Source: an uncultured Allosphingosinicella sp. | GTDB taxonomy: Bacteria; Pseudomonadota; Alphaproteobacteria; Sphingomonadales; Sphingomonadaceae | Reading direction: 5' to 3' | Length of the DNA stretch: 64,000 nucleotides | Assembly: GCA_934539295.1 (NCBI GenBank) | Contig: CAKTCN010000007.1 | Span: 1-64,000, forward strand | Shown: one piece after another, positions 61,411-64,000 of the stretch | How the letters are laid out: the number at the start of each line of letters is the position of its first letter | Numbering within the stretch: the stretch's first letter is position 1 | Translations under genes and position numbers: made by a program | Notes under the pieces: generated by a model | Seen by the model: only the letters and a program-made list of their open reading frames with translations | Database searches by the model: none | What the model was told of the DNA's origin: nothing

Positions 61411-64000
61411 CTACTGGCGGCGCACCTGCCCCGGATCGACGATGTCGCCCGGTGCAGGCGGCGTGATCACCGTTGCAGGCGCTACGTGGCGCTGCGTGGT
61501 CCAAGCATCCAGCGTTTCGGGGCGCAGTGTAGTGGCGGGTTCGAAGCGAGAGGAGGCCATGTAGTCCAGCACCGACCGGCGTAGCGAAGATCCGCCCGGA
61601 CGGCCCTGCATGCCGCCTTCGGACAGGTCGAACGCACTGACCATCAGCCTGCCCGGGCCGACCCGCGCCTCGAACAGCATCGCGACACGCAGGCTACGGT
61701 TCCAGTCGTCGATCGGCTGCACGATCGGGCGGGGCGACGCGGGCAACGCCTCCACGTTCATCGCGGTTGTGCCCTCGATCAGGTCGACCCACTGCCAATC
61801 GCAATGTTCCTTCGTCGGGAAGGCGGCGAGCGCGGGGTGATCGGCCTGGTTGAGCAAGCCGAGCATCCAGGCACGGCTGGGATTCATCAACCGGTTCCAG
61901 AAGATCGGCACCGTCGTCATGGCAAGGTCCGGATTGGGCACGGAGGGGGCGCCCGACAGGTAGAGCACGCGCCCACCCGCGGCGAGCGCAGCCTTGGCCT
62001 CGTCCCATGATGCAGTGGTCGTGATGCCGTCGGAGGATGCCGCCTGCGATGCGGGATAAACCCAGATCGACCAGCGGTTACGCGCGTCCGTCCTCTGCAA
62101 TTCCACGATCAGTTGGTAGGCGGCGGGGGCCTTCAGCTTCGACAGGTCAGCCTCGATCTCTCCCAGTGGAATATTCTTGCCGCGCGGCACGGCCCGGTTC
62201 GGCAGCCGGCCCGAGAGCACCGTCCTGCCGTCTGCATCGACAATGCGCCACCGCGGCCGTGCAGAGGGAAGGGGACGCGGGCCGTGATGGCAGAGCTCGG
62301 CCGTGGCGCGAAGCGCCTTGTCGCTGGTAAAGACGCGGTCCTTGAGGCGGATCAGCGGCACCGTGTCGCTGCAGAACTCCCGCCATTCCGCGGCCTCGAC
62401 ATAGCCTTTCTCTTCCCAGAAGGCGTCCAGCGGGCCGACCAGCGCACCGCCCTGGCCGAGATAATCGTGCAGGTCGAGAATCTGGAGGCCCGAGTGCGAC
62501 GGGGTGCGGAAGTTCGCCTCTATCTCTTCCTTGTAGCAGGCGAGCTGGAAGCGGCCAGAGGCGTACGACAATTGCTTGTTGAGCGGCAGCAGGCCGTGCT
62601 GGCCTGCGAAATCGCGCATAATCTCGTAATTGCCGGGCACCATATAGGGCTGGTCGCCATGCTCCACGCCGTTCGGGAAGGCGTCGTAACGCTGGCGCCC
62701 ATTGAACTTGTCGATCAGGGCGAAGTCCGGATAGGCGCACCATTGGCCGTTCTCGTGGCCCAACACCGGCACCACCGATCCACCCAGCGTCTCGGCCATC
62801 TCCTCCTCATAATCTTCGCCGAACCAGCCGCGCGGGCCACGCACGGTGCCGCCGATCACCAGGAAGTCGGCGGCGAACGGCGTGCCCTTGCCGCCCGGCG
62901 GGTTGGCGTGGCGACCGGTCCCGTCCGTATAGAGACGGCGGTTGTCGGCTGCCTTCCACTTCCTGTCCCATTGGGGCAGCTGGCGATGATATTGGCCGGC
63001 CGGTTCGTTGGTCGCGCCCAGGAACAGGAAGGACGGGTGATTGCCATAGGCCCGGATCATGTGGGCGGTCTCGTCATCGAGCACGGCGAGCATGCGCCCT
63101 TCGGCGTCGAAATTGTTCCACATTCCGCATTCGGGCTGCAAGTAGAAGCCGAGCTCGTCCGCCGCGGTGAACGCCGCATCGGGCGGGCAGAAGCTGTGGA
63201 AGCGCATGCCGTTCAGGCCCCACTTCTGGCAAATCGCAAAGATCCGTCGCCAGGTTCCGACGTTGGTCGCCGGATAGCCGGTCAGCGGAAAGCCGCCGGC
63301 ATCATGAGTCATGCGCAGGTTCAGCAACTCGCCGTTGAGCCGGATGTGCCGTCCGTCCGTCCGGATCTCACGCATGCCGAAGCTGATGTCGCGGCGATCC
63401 TCGCCTGCCTCGCTGTCGAGCTTGACCGTAAGCTCTTGCAGGGCGGGGTTGAACTCCGACCATGGCTGCGCCTGCGGCATCGGCACATCCAGTACTGCCT
63501 CGCCGCCCTCGCTCGTCCAGGTGACGGGCACGGACACCCCGCCTGCCGACAATCGCCCGGCACCCGACTGACCGGTGAGGTTGCCGACCTTTACGCGAAT
63601 TTGCACAGATTTGGCGCCGAGGTCGGGGAAGACTTGCGCATCGTCGATCCACACGGGCGCGGTGGCGGACAGCTCGATCCGACCGACCACGCCGTTCCAG
63701 GTAGAGCCTTCGCCATCCGACACGCCATGGCCGTCGGGACGATAGACCGGCTCCTGCATGCTGTTGTCGATGCGAAGAGTGAGGCGATGCTTGCCGGGCG
63801 GGAGCATGCCGAGTTCGAAGTCGTGCGGCGCCACCAGTGACCGATCGCTGCCGATCAGGCGGTTACCGACCCACACGTCGGTGCGCCAGCGCGTGCGCTC
63901 CAGGTGCAGCTTCACCCGCTTGCCCGCCCAGGCTTCCGGTATCTCGATCTCGCGCTGATACCAGGCGACACCGAGGTAATGGCGGATCGGCTGCGACAGG
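61411..64000 (-). CDS. Glycoside hydrolase family 2 protein, 5' end outside the window
   Basis: The frame runs off the right edge: in 63916-64000 it encodes PIRHYLGVAWYQREIEIPEAWAG-type GH2 sugar-binding sequence before the first in-window Met, so at least 860 codons are present and the N-terminus is missing. The sandwich domain has RTRWRTDVWVGNRL, the barrel has FLGATNEPAGQY (NE, acid/base) and GHENGQWCAYPDF (a probable nucleophile region), and LLNLRMTHDAGGFPLTGYP. GH2 members remove beta-galactosyl, glucuronyl or mannosyl units; the target here is unknown. No signal peptide can be assessed. Convergent with the PhoX gene. Confidence 0.85.
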   Translation of the reverse strand, partial: LSQPIRHYLGVAWYQREIEIPEAWAGKRVKLHLERTRWRTDVWVGNRLIGSDRSLVAPHDFELGMLPPGKHRLTLRIDNSMQEPVYRPDGHGVSDGEGSTWNGVVGRIELSATAPVWIDDAQVFPDLGAKSVQIRVKVGNLTGQSGAGRLSAGGVSVPVTWTSEGGEAVLDVPMPQAQPWSEFNPALQELTVKLDSEAGEDRRDISFGMREIRTDGRHIRLNGELLNLRMTHDAGGFPLTGYPATNVGTWRRIFAICQKWGLNGMRFHSFCPPDAAFTAADELGFYLQPECGMWNNFDAEGRMLAVLDDETAHMIRAYGNHPSFLFLGATNEPAGQYHRQLPQWDRKWKAADNRRLYTDGTGRHANPPGGKGTPFAADFLVIGGTVRGPRGWFGEDYEEEMAETLGGSVVPVLGHENGQWCAYPDFALIDKFNGRQRYDAFPNGVEHGDQPYMVPGNYEIMRDFAGQHGLLPLNKQLSYASGRFQLACYKEEIEANFRTPSHSGLQILDLHDYLGQGGALVGPLDAFWEEKGYVEAAEWREFCSDTVPLIRLKDRVFTSDKALRATAELCHHGPRPLPSARPRWRIVDADGRTVLSGRLPNRAVPRGKNIPLGEIEADLSKLKAPAAYQLIVELQRTDARNRWSIWVYPASQAASSDGITTTASWDEAKAALAAGGRVLYLSGAPSVPNPDLAMTTVPIFWNRLMNPSRAWMLGLLNQADHPALAAFPTKEHCDWQWVDLIEGTTAMNVEALPASPRPIVQPIDDWNRSLRVAMLFEARVGPGRLMVSAFDLSEGGMQGRPGGSSLRRSVLDYMASSRFEPATTLRPETLDAWTTQRHVAPATVITPPAPGDIVDPGQVRRQ

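Overview
The window is GC-rich chromosomal DNA from an alphaproteobacterium, almost certainly a sphingomonad (Sphingomonas or a close relative). The evidence is lineage-typical genes and gene order: a PopZ-type polar organiser between a TolC-like channel and valS, the DUF1013 regulator TrcR, a DUF1192 protein, the rsmI/yraN/gshB neighbourhood, HWE-type histidine kinases with a PFxF(A/V)TGY receiver, and GH27/GH2 glycosidases. It is mostly core genome. I see no prophage, transposase, integron, CRISPR array or rRNA. One tRNA gene, tRNA-Cys(GCA), is present.

Layout. 0.1-4.7 kb: DedA protein, gshB, a glycine-zipper protein, yraN, rsmI and a divergent LpoA-like lipoprotein. 4.8-7.4 kb: rph-rdgB-hemW operon. 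7.5-12.1 kb: a DUF6438 lipoprotein, hrcA-grpE, an unknown lipoprotein, a lower-GC island gene with a HEPN-like RxxxxH motif, an HExxH protein and a PCu(A)C copper chaperone. 12.1-16.3 kb: dnaK (with a good sigma-32 promoter), dnaJ, a cold-shock protein and small proteins. 16.4-19.2 kb: Tat-exported GH27 enzyme, MFS transporter, tRNA-Cys. 19.5-26.3 kb: pcm, tolC-like gene, popZ, valS, MATE exporter. 26.3-32.5 kb: trhO and a lipid kinase on the minus strand, then a coupled run hemB, spermidine-synthase-like membrane protein, gamma-carbonic-anhydrase-like protein. 32.6-42.7 kb: a signalling region with three stand-alone receivers, a Crp/Fnr regulator and two giant multi-PAS histidine kinases arranged head to head. 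42.8-50.8 kb: thpR, Bax-inhibitor-1 protein, acyltransferase, dienelactone hydrolase, GST, clpA, DUF1192, quinone oxidoreductase. 51-58.8 kb: trcR, then acyl-CoA ligase, xseB, ispA, coaD, cyclophilin, queA, EF-hand protein and tgt. 58.9-64 kb: PhoX-family protein and a GH2 glycosidase running off the right edge.

Functional themes are protein quality control (hrcA, grpE, dnaK, dnaJ, clpA, pcm), tRNA biology (valS, trhO, queA, tgt, tRNA-Cys), isoprenoid, haem and CoA synthesis, and environmental sensing.

The most unusual things seen are: (1) a tRNA-guanine transglycosylase that lacks all three zinc-site cysteines and has a changed base-pocket loop; (2) a lower-GC orphan gene with a HEPN-like motif; (3) a dispersed repeat that supplies the start codon and first codons of hemW; (4) a HWE kinase paired with a PFxF(A/V)TGY receiver; (5) rsmI and the lpoA-like gene apparently sharing one CATG as divergent start codons; (6) a perfect 16-bp palindrome touching the start codon of an acyl-CoA ligase; (7) a stem-loop predicted to form the extreme 5' end of the Bax-inhibitor mRNA. 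At least four families of intergenic inverted repeats are scattered through the window.
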